Assembly (NCBI RefSeq): GCF_001949145.1
Contig: NW_019091368.1
Location: 3,925,007-3,989,006, forward strand
Length of the DNA: 64,000 nt
Direction of reading: 5' to 3'
Source: Acanthaster planci
Taxonomy: Eukaryota > Echinodermata > Asteroidea > Valvatida > Acanthasteridae
Below the pieces are notes generated by a model, which saw only the letters and a program-made list of their open reading frames with translations, was not told the DNA's origin and did no database searches. Every line of letters begins with the position of its first letter. The stretch's first letter is position 1. Below, piece after piece: positions 1 through 12,957 of the stretch. The translations under genes were made by a program, and so were the position numbers.

Positions 1-3000
1 ATATCAGAGAGCTGATTGTTTCACCGCAACACAAGGTGACGACTCAAGAATCAAAACTGACACTAAATCAAATATACATGTATAGTACACAAGAGAAAGA
101 CTACATGTATGTATAAAGTTCTTTGACAACATACAGGTATACGCTGCTTTTTTAGGGTGGGAACAAAGGAGCTACATTATGTGCATGTACACTGTAAGAG
201 CTAGTAAAACGCTGCAACTGTGGACGGCGATTTCATTTATTACATATCTCAGTAGGCATGTGCACAAAGCAATTGCCTGTTTGAACACCATTGGCTGCAC
301 GCCGTAAAGAGAGCTGACGTGGGAAGACGGATCCATGCTACTGATACTCGGTACGGTACACTGACAGTATCTGTTTGTACACATTAAGACAGCATCGCAC
401 ACGTAGAACAGTCACTTTTGAGTGAACATGGTCTGAATCCTACGTGTACAGTAAGCTCCATTATGGCTGGTGATATGAGTGGGCCGTATTTGAATTAAAA
501 GCCATCGAGGCAGGCCAATTCACACTTTGACTGAGCATAAATGCCATGTGAATATGAGATGACAGTGGCGAGCATGAGGGCTGTGGAAGACTTGATTAGG
601 GGTTTTGATTATTGTGAATTGCTGTAATTGTACACCAACCCATGCACATGTACATGTTGTCAAAACATGTCAGTGTATAAAATAGAATGCTTAAATTTCA
701 CTAAACAGCACCCTGGTTGCCGTGGTTACAGTACATGTAAGCAGTCTGCAAGATCCCGTGTTTCTGTATGGCTGAGGCCAGCATTTTAATTTGGTAGATT
801 AAAAATTCAACAGAAGGATTTGGAATAATGCAATTTTAACAGCAAAATAAGAAAACTGCATTATTTTCCGAAATGTTGGATTTTTACGAATGATATGATA
901 CAATTGAAAAAAGTTAAGAGTTTCCGGGCCCTGATTCATTAAAAACAAGCATACATGTACATCAAATCTAATCATTTATATTTGCTGATCTCATTACATG
1001 TAAAGGTACCGGTGCATATGTACAGATAATTTCATTTTTATCCTCAGAAAATAAAAGTAGTTTAACTTTACGAAAGTTATTTCATGAAGGGTACATCATA
1101 ACATGTGACTTGAATTTGTGTAGTGTTCTCCTTTGTCCCTGCCAAACGGCACACAAAAACAGGTGCACACATTGTACTACATGTAGCTCCCAGGTCAAGG
1201 GGAACCACACACACGTAGAAATACATGTAGCTAGGCATAATGGGGACAAACAACGATGTGGAGGCACAATTTTGTCCTGACAACTTGGTTCTGACTTTCT
1301 TAAATGAAATTGTCTTCTTAACGTGGTGAAGGCCTATCCACATACGTGTGCGTGCACAAACTGTCCTACTGGGGCGACACACGTGTTCAAATATGGACGT
1401 TATGGGGACCAAAATGTTAGAGAGACATATTTTTTGTCTTTGCACTAAGGTCCTGGCTTTCCTAATGTTCAAAAGAAACTGTCCCCTTACTTCAGCCTGG
1501 CTTCCCCACAGACTCACTACTACATACATGTATAAACAGAGCCTCTCAAATGGTTGTACCAAATTTAGTCTGCGCATTCAACCTGGATGTGTACAGTATG
1601 CCTGAAATCACAGCTTGGTGTTCCTAAAACAACATGGGCATGATGCCATAGTCTACGCTGAGCTCAGCACTTGCACTTACTATGCAGTGATGTGTGTAAT
1701 TGATCACAGCTGAAAAAAATCAACTAATTGGTTGCACTGGACTCAGAGACTGCAGTAAACCCTCCCAATGTACAGTACATGTACCTCTGTACCACATCAG
1801 GGATTCAGGGTACCAGCCGAAGTCCTTGGTACATGTACATGGACTTATTAAAATGCATATTTCTGAAGCCACGTTCTTTTCTATCGAAATGCTACCGGTG
1901 CATGTAAGCTTGTTTTTTGGGGGTTTTTTTTGTTCTTTTGTTAACCAGTTACTCAGAATTATAGCTAAAGACTGGAAATATTTGCCATTGGTGACTGTGG
2001 CGTCTAACAACTGAAACCCTATAAAAAAATAAAAAAAAGAAGGCACATTTTTGGTAGCGCTATTGATGGACACTTGTGTACTAAACTGGCATGTGCACAA
2101 GTTCATGTAACTTGTAGGCTTAGTGTGGACATTCTTTTGTTCTTGTGTAATTAAGAAACTTCAGTGAAAACGGTCAATTTTTCTTGCAGAGTTTTCTTGA
2201 CCGTTCTTTCTTTTGCTCCAGATAACCATAACCTCAACTGCCTCTAAAACTGCTTCGCAGAAAGGAGGTACATGTAACTATGTGTGGACATGGCTCAGTC
2301 CACACAAGGTTTACACCGCCTGCATTACATACATGTATATCGGTATGTGGACCTCTTTTGTTCAAGAGTCTACGCAAGGTTCAAATTTCACTGGTACTGG
2401 TGTGACCTGATACCGGTATGCAATGCTCTACGCAACTTATGAGAGCCAAGGACAACTGCATTGTGTGCAAATGGCACTGATTGATGCTTGAACAATTTTC
2501 AACTAAATGTGCACAAAAGGGTAGCAACTTTGCAAAGGAGTAATACATATTGCATAAAAAATCTATCACTGACAACATTTTGCAGTTTTAGCGTTGGAAG
2601 TGCAAGCTGAAAAAAAAATCTGACAAGTGTCTTGAATACAAACTTCATTTAGAACGAATTTGCATGTTTCAAGATAGGGTGCCCATCTATTTTCAAGATA
2701 AAAACCTCCCAACTAAAGAGGCACAGAGGATGAAATCGACACAATCTGCACTGTTGTCTGTACTATAACTTTCTTCCTCTTCGTCGCCATGTTTGTTTCA
2801 CCTTTACAGATCTATCTCAAGATGGTAGGGCGGTACCGAACAGCACACGTAAATAATGCCCAGCACTCTCCATTCCTTTACTCCAGAACGTCATTCCTCC
2901 AGACGGACTGATCCTCTCTAATCTTATCAAGCAGATGTTCTTTGCATCGCATTGCACTGACCATAAAGTGAAGCTATCAGGATTCACATCGCTCTACTGC

Positions 3001-5920
3001 GTCATATCTAGACATGTTTGATATTATTCAAGTAAGTTGAAAAGTATACCACTGCACATGTACATATAGGATATGTATGTACCGCTTCAATTGAACATGA
3101 ATGTGTGCGTGACTTGTCTGGCCCTTGCAATATCTATTTAAAGTGAGCTACAGTAACTTTGTTTCTCTTTCAAGGCAGTGCACAACTGAAATAAACTAGA
3201 TAAACACGCACCTGCAGTAATCTCAGATAGTGTCGAGTGAGGCAAATGGCAAAAAATAAACAAACAAACAACCCTTCTGAGAGACGAATTTGGAGTTGTA
3301 AAACTGTAATCTTTCATAGACAAGACATCTTTTGAGTGGAATTTCACTGGCTTTTGGACTTTAACATGTCCTTGGCACGTGCTGCCGCATCGCTGGAAAG
3401 GAGTCTTTCGTTTTCACACAGAGGTTTTTGATGAATCACAAACAATTGAATAGTAGTCAAATGACTGAATTGGCCTAATGGTGGGGCCCTTAGGAAATTA
3501 AATAGAAACAATGCCAAAGGAAAAGATCAATTCCCAAGACTCAGAGCATATAATCTGAACGTAACATTCTGGCTACAGGGTAACATCAGGAGTCAATTCC
3601 ACATCACGTGGCCTCTCCCCCCACTGTATGTAATCTGTGAACTCAGGCCAAGTGCACACGGTCCATTCACACCTGTCTGTAATTTATCTCCCCAGGCAAG
3701 ATGGTGCTGCCTGTGAATCCACTGGGCCCGCACACTTGTCACAAGCCTTGTTCCAGACTCAACTGGCACAGGCAAGAGAGTTGCAACAATGGGCCGTCTG
3801 GAAAGCAATCCTCGAAAATTGGATAACTTAACAACTGTGTGGTGTGGTACAAAGTGGAAACAGGAAATGAACATGTACTGTACATACATGTCCAATGCAG
3901 ATGCACACTGTACATGTAATGTAGACAATTTACATGGCGCCCAATGTTTAATCGATCTGAGCAACAATCACATCTGCTCACAACCAGGAAGTGCACTGCA
4001 GTAATTTATCAACGTCTGTATCGCCCAACTGCAAAATCGAGACACAATGCCACAAAAAAGGAGTCTTTTTTAAGGACTTCTCTCCTTTACCTACTATTCT
4101 CATCCCTTCATTTCGAATTTCCTCAATCTGACATGCCAAACAGAAAGCAGAGCATCATTAAGGGTGGAAAGATTTTGAGCGCGTCTACTGTAATTCAACT
4201 GTGTGACAGTTGACAAACGGCTTGCATCAAGCTCATACACAGTACATGTAATCGCAAGCAGCTAGGCTGGCTGTTTTTATCCATTCTGGGGGGTTGTGCC
4301 CAATGGGCTCTCGCAGCAGCAAATTGCTACAGGGAGATGTGTCAGATACCATTTAACAATGCCATAGTACAAATTATAATCAAATCATTTGAATCTCAAA
4401 GCTACACAGCAATTTGGGATGTGACCTCTCACATGCACATTGTATCTCACAGGACAGTGCCCAAGTGGGTTGCATGGCTGTTTGACCAACTGGGCCGTTG
4501 TCATCATGGGTCAGGGGCTCACATCCTGCCAATCCTCAAGCACAAATTCATTTACAATGTAAGTCCCAACCAAAGCTTATTCAAACCCAAGGCTGCTCAG
4601 TGTACATTTTTTGTACATTCCCTAGGGCCTTGAAAGTCTGAAATAATCTTAGAAGTTACAGAGTGTACAGGACATTGGTACATGTACCACCCGATTGGCC
4701 TGTTAGTCAATTGAAAAAGTGATGGTCCATGTACTACTGGTATTTATGTATATTTACATTCAACCATTTTTGTTCTAACCATCAGCACTGTATTTTTCAA
4801 AACACCACTAAGATGGCGCAGCTGTATTACAAAAGCCAATAGCACATTTTATCCCACTTGCCTCCATCCAGGAATGCAAACTTGTGTACATGGGTACCTG
4901 TAAAGGGGTCTTTGAGAGATGGTGGTTGTTTTTGCACCAGAAATGGCACCACTGAGCTAGGAACTGAGAGGATTTTAGGAATGTTTATAGGCAAGATGAG
5001 TAGGGACAAGTGCCCTGCATCCCTTGGTAATTTTGGTGCTACATTTATAGAATATAGTCACTATTATGCATCATTCATTTATACCTGGGACAGTTTTTCC
5101 TATTCTTATTGGTCAAAACGCGTCACGTGCCGGTGTATTAACATTTGATAATGCCCAATGCAAAGTGATAATGCCCGCTGCATAAAGCACGCGCTGGTAC
5201 ATGGATACGAGACAGTTTAATTGGGTCTGGTTGGTCAGGAGTCTGTGTGCACGCGACATGCCACGCGCATGCAAAGTTCATTAAAGGGGATTCTATTGGA
5301 CAACTTTCAAAAGGGATATACATTTACCATAAAATAGAGGGGAAGTTCGGGAAAATTAAAGTAAAATTTTAAAACAAACTGGTTGGAATCTATCATATGG
5401 TGACTTCTTTTAACCCTCTGAATAAAAAGGTATTTATGAATGGGAATAAATATGTGCTTGACCGGTCTCAAACGTTTATGCCTGAGCGGTATCCATTCTT
5501 CTGAGCCGGTCTTAAACGCACACTCCAGACCAGCCAAGCACATATATATTCCCTTACCGTAATTTAAAAAAGAGCCATGCCACCAGTAATATCACACAAA
5601 CCTGGAACAAATCACTTATCAAGTCTAAAGTTTTGCCCAAATATAAGCCCGCGGCTGGAACAAGTTCTGCCAAGAAATGATACTGGCCTCAACTGGTTAA
5701 AATGGATAGGATGTACACGTACGGACATATTCTCCTCAATCTAAACAGTCTGCCAGGGTTTGGAACGTTTGGAAGGATGTCATGGGATTAGGGTTACATA
5801 ACAGACACGGATAGCTCCATAACAGACAAAAGGCAACAACATATTGATGTCACAGTTGGAAACTGGCTACTGTGTTATCAAGTAACAAGTCAAAGAATGA
5901 AGCGCTTCCAAAATACTGAC
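1..5920. other. Non-coding DNA, probably SLMAP intron on the minus strand
   Basis: No open segment here resembles a known protein. Because the minus-strand SLMAP exon ends at a splice donor facing this region, the stretch is best read as the first large SLMAP intron. The exon that should complete the FHA domain was not found here. The stretch is rich in ACATGTA/TACATGT palindromes (for example near 76, 1167, 1772, 1822, 2267, 3055, 3880-3915) and carries a short terminal-inverted-repeat element near its right end. Some coding exon could have been missed. Confidence 0.5.
5442..5553. mobile_element. Short terminal-inverted-repeat element (MITE-like), family 2
   Basis: The left end reads GGGAATAAATATGTGCTTG and continues to 5468. 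The right end (5527-5553), read in reverse complement, gives GGGAATATATATGTGCTTG. The arms are about 27 bp with about four differences. The interior has two further copies of a CCGGTCT(T/C)AAACG-like word. A half copy lies at 35871-35900. No clear target-site duplication is visible and no protein is encoded. The superfamily is unknown. Confidence 0.6.
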
Positions 5921-6115
5921 CTTCAGGGAGTCATGGTCATACCAGATGAGAGCATGGTTCCGCGACAGCACCTTACAATCGAAGATTCCATTGTCGGAGG
6001 ACGGTCGGGCCTTGGCCACCGACCGGCCGATCTTGACCGGCTCCCTGAGCGGTATCCGTCGCTCCTGGAAGGGGTGGGAGCTGGAGTGGCACGTGAAGAC
6101 AGCAATGGCCGTCAT
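5921..6115 (-). CDS. SLMAP: SLMAP-like protein, first coding exon (N-terminal half of FHA domain)
   Basis: The exon encodes 65 residues from an ATG in a good context (ccgccATGa) and ends in phase 0 at a GTCAGT donor. Residues carry the SLMAP N-terminal pattern: IAVFTC near 4-9, SHPFQER near 13-19, KIGRSVA near 28-34 and [14 protein letters not shown] near 45-58. The GRS and SRNH motifs are the phosphothreonine-binding residues of FHA domains. In vertebrate SLMAP the next residues (FYLQDTK..SSNGTF) complete the domain and must come from a downstream exon that is not in this window. SLMAP is a tail-anchored coiled-coil protein; its FHA domain recruits phosphorylated MST1/2 kinases to the STRIPAK phosphatase complex and so affects Hippo signalling. 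The family call rests on strong residue matches; gene structure beyond this exon is unseen. Confidence 0.9.
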
Positions 6116-6190
6116 GGCGGGCAGCGCATCACCGTCGGGAGTAAAAGATAGCCAGGGGGGAAGGGGGAGAGACGGAGGGGAACTGACGAC

Positions 6191-6198
6191 TGACGTCA
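6191..6198. promoter_or_regulatory. Palindromic CRE (TGACGTCA) upstream of the SLMAP start
   Basis: The full CREB/ATF palindrome lies about 75 bp upstream of the minus-strand ATG, in a CpG-rich stretch (about 5990-6230) likely to be the promoter or leader. Binding is inferred from consensus only. Confidence 0.35.
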
Positions 6199-6435
6199 GG
6201 GGGGGGACTGCGAGGAACTTCTCGGAGAATCAACCGCATTGACTGCAACTTACAGTAGCAGTACAGTGAACGTCACCAGGAAAGTACTCGTTATATCAAA
6301 GTCTGTGTTTGTCAAGGTTTTGGCCGGCTTGGTAGAATTTATGCGTTCATGGTTCTCTTGCTGACTGATGAAAAGTCAATTCAGAGCATCATCTGGAAAA
6401 TTTCAAAATAATAATTACACAATTAATATGTATAT

Positions 6436-6562
6436 AGCACCATGGTTCAGCGGTTTGGGTGTCTTCTACATCTACAGTACACGAGTTAGAATCCCCTGTG
6501 TATCACATAGTGCTTGCGCTCCTGGGATGTAAAAAAAATAAATAAATAAAAAAATAACCTCA
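6436..6562 (+). repeat. tRNA-related SINE-like element with A-rich tail
   Basis: The sequence TGGTTCAGCGG fits a pol III A box, and GAGTTAGAATCC about 45 bp further fits a degenerate B box. A short body follows and ends in an AAAT-rich tail (about 6530-6562). This layout is typical of tRNA-derived SINEs. No target-site duplication was confirmed. Confidence 0.5.
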
Positions 6563-9453
6563 AATACCAGACGGAACAAGTACGCTAAAAATTTTCTTAA
6601 ACGCACATCCAACTTTAGGCCAGGCAAATACAATTATGCAATGCATGCTTGCATGCTGAAAAAATTACAAATAGAAATCCTCACCTGTTAAAAAAGGAAC
6701 ACAGTTTTTTGGGGGGGTGGGGCATTTCTTTAAAGTCTTGCCAAAATCTAGAGTTGGATTTCAACGGATATTAGGTAGTTGGACAAAAGAGCTGTCATAA
6801 TGTCCCAATGTGGCTGGTCTATCCGGTTTGTTAATGAGATGTCACTGTAGTTTTTAACCACACCCACTCACACAGTGCGGTGATGGAACCGTCAGAAATG
6901 AAAATAGTGCAAAGTTGGCAGATAAACCGATGGGCTCGTAACCAGTAGCACCCATGTGTCACAAACAAACAGGATACTGCATATGGCTTGCCCGACTGCA
7001 AAGTACCATAACTCATCCACAAGTACTTTTGAATTCAAGACAAAAATATGTATATCAATATATCATTATTAACCCTCCTATGCTGAAGTCACTCTTTGGG
7101 TCACTTGGTAAACACCTCAAAGAAGCACAGCTGTGTCGTGTTGTGCACTGCACCAACGTGCAAGAGAGTGACCTTGGGCACTTGCGCATATTTGTGCTGT
7201 AAAACTAAAGGAGGGTTTATGACAACATCATCACGAGTACTGAAATCATGTAGGGATTGCTGATGTCAGGCATGCCTTTACTTTGAAGTACATGGCATGA
7301 ACCTTTTATGGCCATCTGCTACTCATCTCAAGCTTTTTAAAAAAAAAAATTACAAATCAACATGTAATCTCTCTCTTTCCTGATGGAGGTTGCATTTTAC
7401 ATGCGCAGTTTGTACCTTAATATTTTTTTCTTGCATGTAAACAAGAGCCTGCGCTTGTTCCATTCAATGAAACCTGCTGATGTTCAAAGGACAATTATTT
7501 ATTTCCAAATGTGTACAAAATATCAGAGTGTCATTGTTTAGTTAAATTTTTTAGTTTCCATCTCCACATAAGGAACGAATTATGATGTGTTTCATTCAAA
7601 TGGTGGTGATGAAATGCTGAATCATATTCACGATAATAATCACTTATAAACGGAAACACTGCCACATGTACTGCAGCAGCTTCGAACAGCTTTCTGTGTT
7701 ATCATCCAGTTTTGTTTGAGTTACCAACACTTTGGAAGGAAAGACTTTGATGGCTTGGGAGATGCCACCCCTCCCTCGCCCCCAGTGGTCAATTTAGATG
7801 AGTGCAAGCATTATTTCCCACCTTGAACATCTTGTCACAAGTTCACAACAAGGGACTGACTTAGTCAATTCAATATACACGTAATGATCAATGTCGGAGG
7901 CTGGCAAGCTGAGGAGTCTGAAGGCCATTTTACAAACATACAATCAACAGCCCTCAACGGTACAGCATGATGTCAAGTATACGTGCATGTGCTATGAGAT
8001 ACAGCTGGCTTGTGGCCTTTTTATCAACACTTTCTGTGTTCACGATCTGGCTTCATGCAATTTGCCATCTGAATGACACACACCAGACCATGAACAGTGA
8101 CTGAAAAAAGACTAGGGCTGTCATAATTGAACAATTGGAAATACACCTGGAGGAAAATGTTGTACATGTATGTTACATTTGTTGCTATGCTGATACTGGT
8201 GTTACATGTAACAACCAGAAAATATTCTGACTGGTCGAAAGTAAAATATACATTAAGTCTACTTGCATATAAGAATACACATTTTAATACCACAAATACG
8301 GCCTCCATGTACCTATTTTTAGGTTATGACTTGCGCGCACACTTTTTGTGCATGTTATTTGTTCTAAATTTGCCCCTACCCCCCAAAGGAAAATCTAACA
8401 TGGCTTGCCAATGCTAACATGTCATGACTAATGGTCATGTACATGTACCACAGCATACATGTCTCGTGAGACAGTTTGTTCAATATTGGCATGACTGGCC
8501 CAAAATGTTTTTTTTTGCTGGTTTTTTTAAGTACATAAGGCCAGGGACTGAACAATTTGTACATGTTGTAACTTGTGTCTGCAGTCATGTTAACTGACAG
8601 CATCTCGGCTTGTATTCATTATTTCTTTTTGAACAAGACAGCTACACCGGGTGCCTGACAATGTGGCGTACAAGAGGACACCAACACTGAAAACAACTTG
8701 ACATGCTTTGATGACCAAATCTACGATCAATCATGATAATAATTAACAGATCTGACTAAATGTAGTATTTACATGGGTCGTGCTTCTTTCCAGTGAATAG
8801 TAAGCATGGTAACAGATTCTCTTTAGTTTAATTATAAGAATGACAAAACCATGACATACGGGAAAAATGCTTGAGGTTTAAAAAATTTACATGGTATGAC
8901 ATGACGATTGACAATGACAGTGAATGCGCTGCTCAGTCAAACGTTTGCAAATTCATTGAAGCCGGGCGTTAGCAAAATTTGCCAGGTGCATTTTCACAAG
9001 GCAAGGATAAACTTCTCCAACCAAATTATCGACACCTGGAGATTGGAATTCCTACCTTCTAACTTGGATGATAATATAACGCCAACAACTAAACCGACTA
9101 TGATCTTTTACTGAATAATTCGTCACAAGAAAGTTCATCACAGATTGACATCGTCGCCATGTTGATTTACTTCCGTAACTGACAAGGTGACCAAAAGAGG
9201 GCGCTATTCCGGTGCTAACGTACGCGTAACTCAAGAAAACGGTGATTTCGAGAAAAATGTTGGGGGGGGGGCGATTCCGCCCCGGCTCTTTTAAGGTTAA
9301 GGAGACTAGTTCTTATTACGCCACTCTGAAACCTTTTGAATGTTCCTCGCGTTTTGACCAGGAAAAACTGGTCGTCCCCACCACACACTCGCTGGTGTGG
9401 ATTTACGCCATTATCTAATTACATGCTATTGGCTTTTGCAAACTGAAAAATGG

Positions 9454-9735
9454 GCAGTCGCGGATCCAGGGAAGGGGAATTTGGGGGGTCGACCCCCCCC
9501 ACACACACAAACACTCTGAGAAAAAAAATGGGGAAAGTAATAATAAAATAACTAAAGTAACTTTAGAAATAAGATGGCATTCCACAGATCCTTCTTATAT
9601 GTACAGGATGAGTGTTACAAATGTAAGCCATGTAATGTTTCATCATCGTTTCTCCTTGTCCGCAAAAATAAGACATAAAATAAAATCTCCGGTCTGACCC
9701 CCCCCGGAAAAATTCCTGAATCCGCCATACTCCAC
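9454..9735. mobile_element. Probable MITE with GCGGATCCAGG / TGAATCCGCC ends
   Basis: The left end has GCGGATCCAGG followed by a G-run and GGGTCGACCC. The right end has GACCCCCCCCGG, AATTCCTGAATCCGCC in inverted orientation. The interior encodes nothing recognisable. Arms are imperfect, and the boundaries are approximate. Confidence 0.4.
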
Positions 9736-12689
9736 TAACTTGATATCTACAGTCCAGTGATTTTGACAGTAAACTATCTGCAATAAATTTGAAGTTTCAA
9801 ATCCACATATGACCCCTCCACATCTCAACACAGAGGAAGGAAGTACCATATATTTTGCACACCCGCCGTCGTGAACTATTGTAGTTCTAACCTGAGAAGT
9901 CGAACATGCCCAATGGTGTCGTGAAATGACTCATGAGTCCGAACAAAAGCAGTATCGGGTGTTGTTAACGGTCGACTGTTTGGCTACAAGAAATTTGCAG
10001 AAGAAAATCTTTTCGCGGCACGTCCCGTCGCTAGGTTTCAAAAGCTTGTTAAAAGTATCACCAATAAAAAGGTTGTTTTTGCACAAATACAAATGCTTCG
10101 CAGTCTATTTCCAAAAACTTATATTCTTGTTTCAACTTCCCGATGAAGGCCTTTCATTGAGCACAAGAGCCATAACCGGTTTTCAGCTTTATGACATCTT
10201 TGTTAGATTAACACGGTGCATTTCATTTCATCTCAACTTTAATTGGCGATTGTGCACGGGCAATCACGGCACCACTATTGACTCTCTGGAACATTTACTG
10301 GACCCCTTTCCCCGTAAATCAGCTGTGGGCTGAAGACGGCCCGGCGCAGTGAACATGCCCTGACGACAGAGACCAATGACCTGGCGGTCGTTGAACTCCC
10401 ATACAAGTTAGTAATGTTCAACGCGAGATCAATTCTTGTTGCAGGTTGCAGTTGTGATGGCTGAAATCTGGAATGGGGCTGACAAACCCTGCTAGGAAAA
10501 AAAAATCTTCAAGAAGTTGGAAATCGTCTGAAAACTACTCAGAGGCCATGTCCGAGACGGGCTTCCAGGGGCTACGGCTAGGTCTGTTGTTTACGAGTCT
10601 CCCAACATTTCCAATGAAGCGAAGACCTAGACCTAGCTTTAGACGACAAATTCGGATGCAGCCAGAGTCTGAACAGAAAAAGAAGAGGCAGAAGCAAATA
10701 AATGGAGCAGGGCGGAGGAGTGGACATGGAAAGTGGGTGACAGTCAGTTGGGGATCTGCTGGTAGAGGTTCCTCTTGCAGTGAGGTACAAGTGATACTGT
10801 CTTAACTCTCCCCCAAAACATGACTGCTCCACACAAAAAGACCAGAGCTGACATCAAGGGAACGAGAGACCGTGCTTATCTAGACTTGGCTAACAGTGTT
10901 TAATTGAGTGTTTTTCGCACGCATGGCATTGGCTGCAGAAGGGGAGGAACCAGGGGAACTGTTTCGACTTGGGGGCCATGCCCACCACTTTTTGCATGTC
11001 CTATAATGGGGTGGGGCTTAATGGATTGGCCAATTAATGGCCGATACATGATGGTCTCATAACTGCCCCCCCCCCACTTTAAATATTGTTCCGCAGCCGC
11101 TGACGTATGGATACTTCTGGGGTAGCCTGGAGCGAAAACATGTTTCATTACGGCTTCGACAAATTCTTTTCAGGTTTTCCCTTACCCATCCCTCCTGTGG
11201 TTGCACATTGCCTATAACCATCCTCCCTCCAACTTATCCAATCCATATACACAATGTCATGTTACACCACAGTGCAACAAGTTATCATTTGGGTGAATCA
11301 TCACCTCCATGGATGAGTGTTAGGTACATTCTCCTTCCTCAATGAATGACAAAGTCACCCTAGCGGAGATGGGATACTTGCAAAGATGACTCGACACCGC
11401 TCGAGACCATTCAACTCTGAGCTAGGTCTTTTGTCCTTGGTTGTTACCGAGGAAGACCCCCAAACGCCGCACTCTTCGGGTATTGGCTCGTAATCTCCCC
11501 AGTACGGTTCCGCAAGTAAACCGCGGCATTCACCGACACGCCCGCCTGCTCCTTTGCTGCCGCAGTTCAAAGTTCCGAATTGTAAAGGTATCGATGTCAG
11601 ATACCGCCCTGCCACGTGTTTGAAGGAAAGCCCCCAAAGCAGTTGCGTTCTCTATTCTCTGGTCTCTTCGGAACGATAACTTTGAATTTCAAAAGACTTC
11701 CATAAGATGCTCAGCACTTGGAAGGGCCTCACATAAAGACAGTGTTTCCTGGATTGGAGTTGACAAAACCTACAAAATGTTTCCAGCTACGCATTTTCGA
11801 TATAATTGATATTATTTCCATATATCTGAAAGGCGACCTGCCATTCAACGATAATTATAAAACATTGGACGAGACCTCGACAGCTGCAGATTGAAAGGTT
11901 TGAGGAGCGAGGGACCCTGAAGATCCAGAAAAGAAAAGAATGAAAGAATCCCAACCTTTTTATTACGTGAAGAATTAGCTTTTTTTTTGCACTTTCTGCA
12001 AAACTATAAATCCCTTCCCGTGTAATGCAAAGAAGTGTTTGGACTGTGAACGTTTTTAAGGTTGTTTCTTTCATTATTTAGATGTTGCCCTCATACATTA
12101 TTTAGATTTAAGGATTGCGTCTGCAACCAACATGAGAATGTATGAGGGCCTAGTAAGTCTGACCCTGACGGCCAGAGTTTAATGGGAGAGTACCATCTTG
12201 GGAAGGATGGATGTGGGGAAGGGGGCATTGTGAGCCTCAGAATGTTCAGAGACTATATGTCCATATTATACATTGTAATATTGGCGGGTTTAGAGTCGGC
12301 TTAAACTAGGCATTTGTCTTTCTTATTTTTATACGTGCTGCGTTTGCTTGAAGGATTATCTCAATTTTTATTGCGACAAGAGGTGACAAAAAACACGGAG
12401 AGAATAATGCGGGCAAGTGCAGCTTCTTACATTCACGGCTTTTGCTTTGTATTTAAGTAAATAAACAGTTGATGAAGCCGTTTCAGAGAAATTGGGCAAG
12501 CTAATTGCTAAGATAGGGCATGCTTAAGACAGTTCCTCAGGTGGGGTTGGTGGGGGCAGTCATTAAACTTGTTAAAAGTCCGGCACGTCTTATCCAATTA
12601 ATAGGGCTTTCTGGGTAAGCTACAGTTCACAACTTCGGCGATTACGACGGGCGGGTGTTGTAAAGTCTTTTAAGGCACACGCCGCCCGA

Positions 12690-12821
12690 CCAATCAAAAG
12701 TCGCCCCTGGCGGCTCAGGACTTTGATCCGCCGAGGCGCTTTTGTTTCCTCGCCATCAGATCAAACGCGCATCTCGGCCAATCAGCTTGCAACCGCCGAT
12801 GTAGCCTTGAATGAATCAAAG
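12690..12821 (+). promoter_or_regulatory. Proximal promoter region of the homeobox gene: CCAAT boxes and TCF/LEF-type sites
   Basis: Two CCAAT motifs (12690-12696 and 12778-12785) and three TCF/LEF-type words lie 135-270 bp upstream of the homeobox ATG. The TCF-type words are CTTTGATC at 12721-12728, ATCAAAC at 12760-12766 (weaker), and ATCAAAG at 12815-12821 (reverse orientation). No convincing TATA box is visible. The words are seen directly. Response to Wnt/beta-catenin is an inference that a CTTTGAT match alone cannot prove. Confidence 0.4.
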
Positions 12822-12957
12822 GTAGCCGCCCTATCGGGGTATTATTAGAGCCCACGCGTGGTGGAATGCTTCTCATTCGACAACTGAACTCCAAACTGGC
12901 ACAATCTTGGAGCGTCTTCTCTCCTCCTTGTAATTCTGCAAAGTTTCTCGTCTCGTT

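Larger units (their letters stand above)
6199..12680. other. Intergenic region between the divergent SLMAP and homeobox genes
   Basis: The two flanking genes point away from each other, so this stretch holds both promoters and any shared regulatory DNA. I see no supported coding exon. Open segments of 135 and 110 codons at 9926-10333 and 10473-10805 match no family I know and look like chance. Repeat content includes a SINE-like unit near 6436 and a G/C-tract element at 9454-9735. Confidence 0.5.

Noticed and set aside
1720-2106. 128-codon minus-strand frame near the left edge
   Set aside because: It includes translated TACATGTA repeats and homopolymers, with no protein-like conservation.
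2881-2963. Short minus-strand open segment reading EHLLDKIREDQSVWRNDVLE
   Set aside because: It is closed by an in-frame stop on each side and does not match SLMAP or fit its splice phase; too short to support.
5897-6242. Open frames on the plus strand and in another minus frame over the SLMAP exon
   Set aside because: They are shadows of the GC-rich SLMAP exon, which alone matches a known protein.
9926-10333. 135-codon open reading frame upstream of the homeobox gene
   Set aside because: No recognisable family, no good start context or neighbouring exon; composition looks like translated non-coding DNA.
10473-10805. 110-codon Arg/Lys/Ser-rich open frame
   Set aside because: No known motif; overlaps another open frame on the opposite strand; probably chance.
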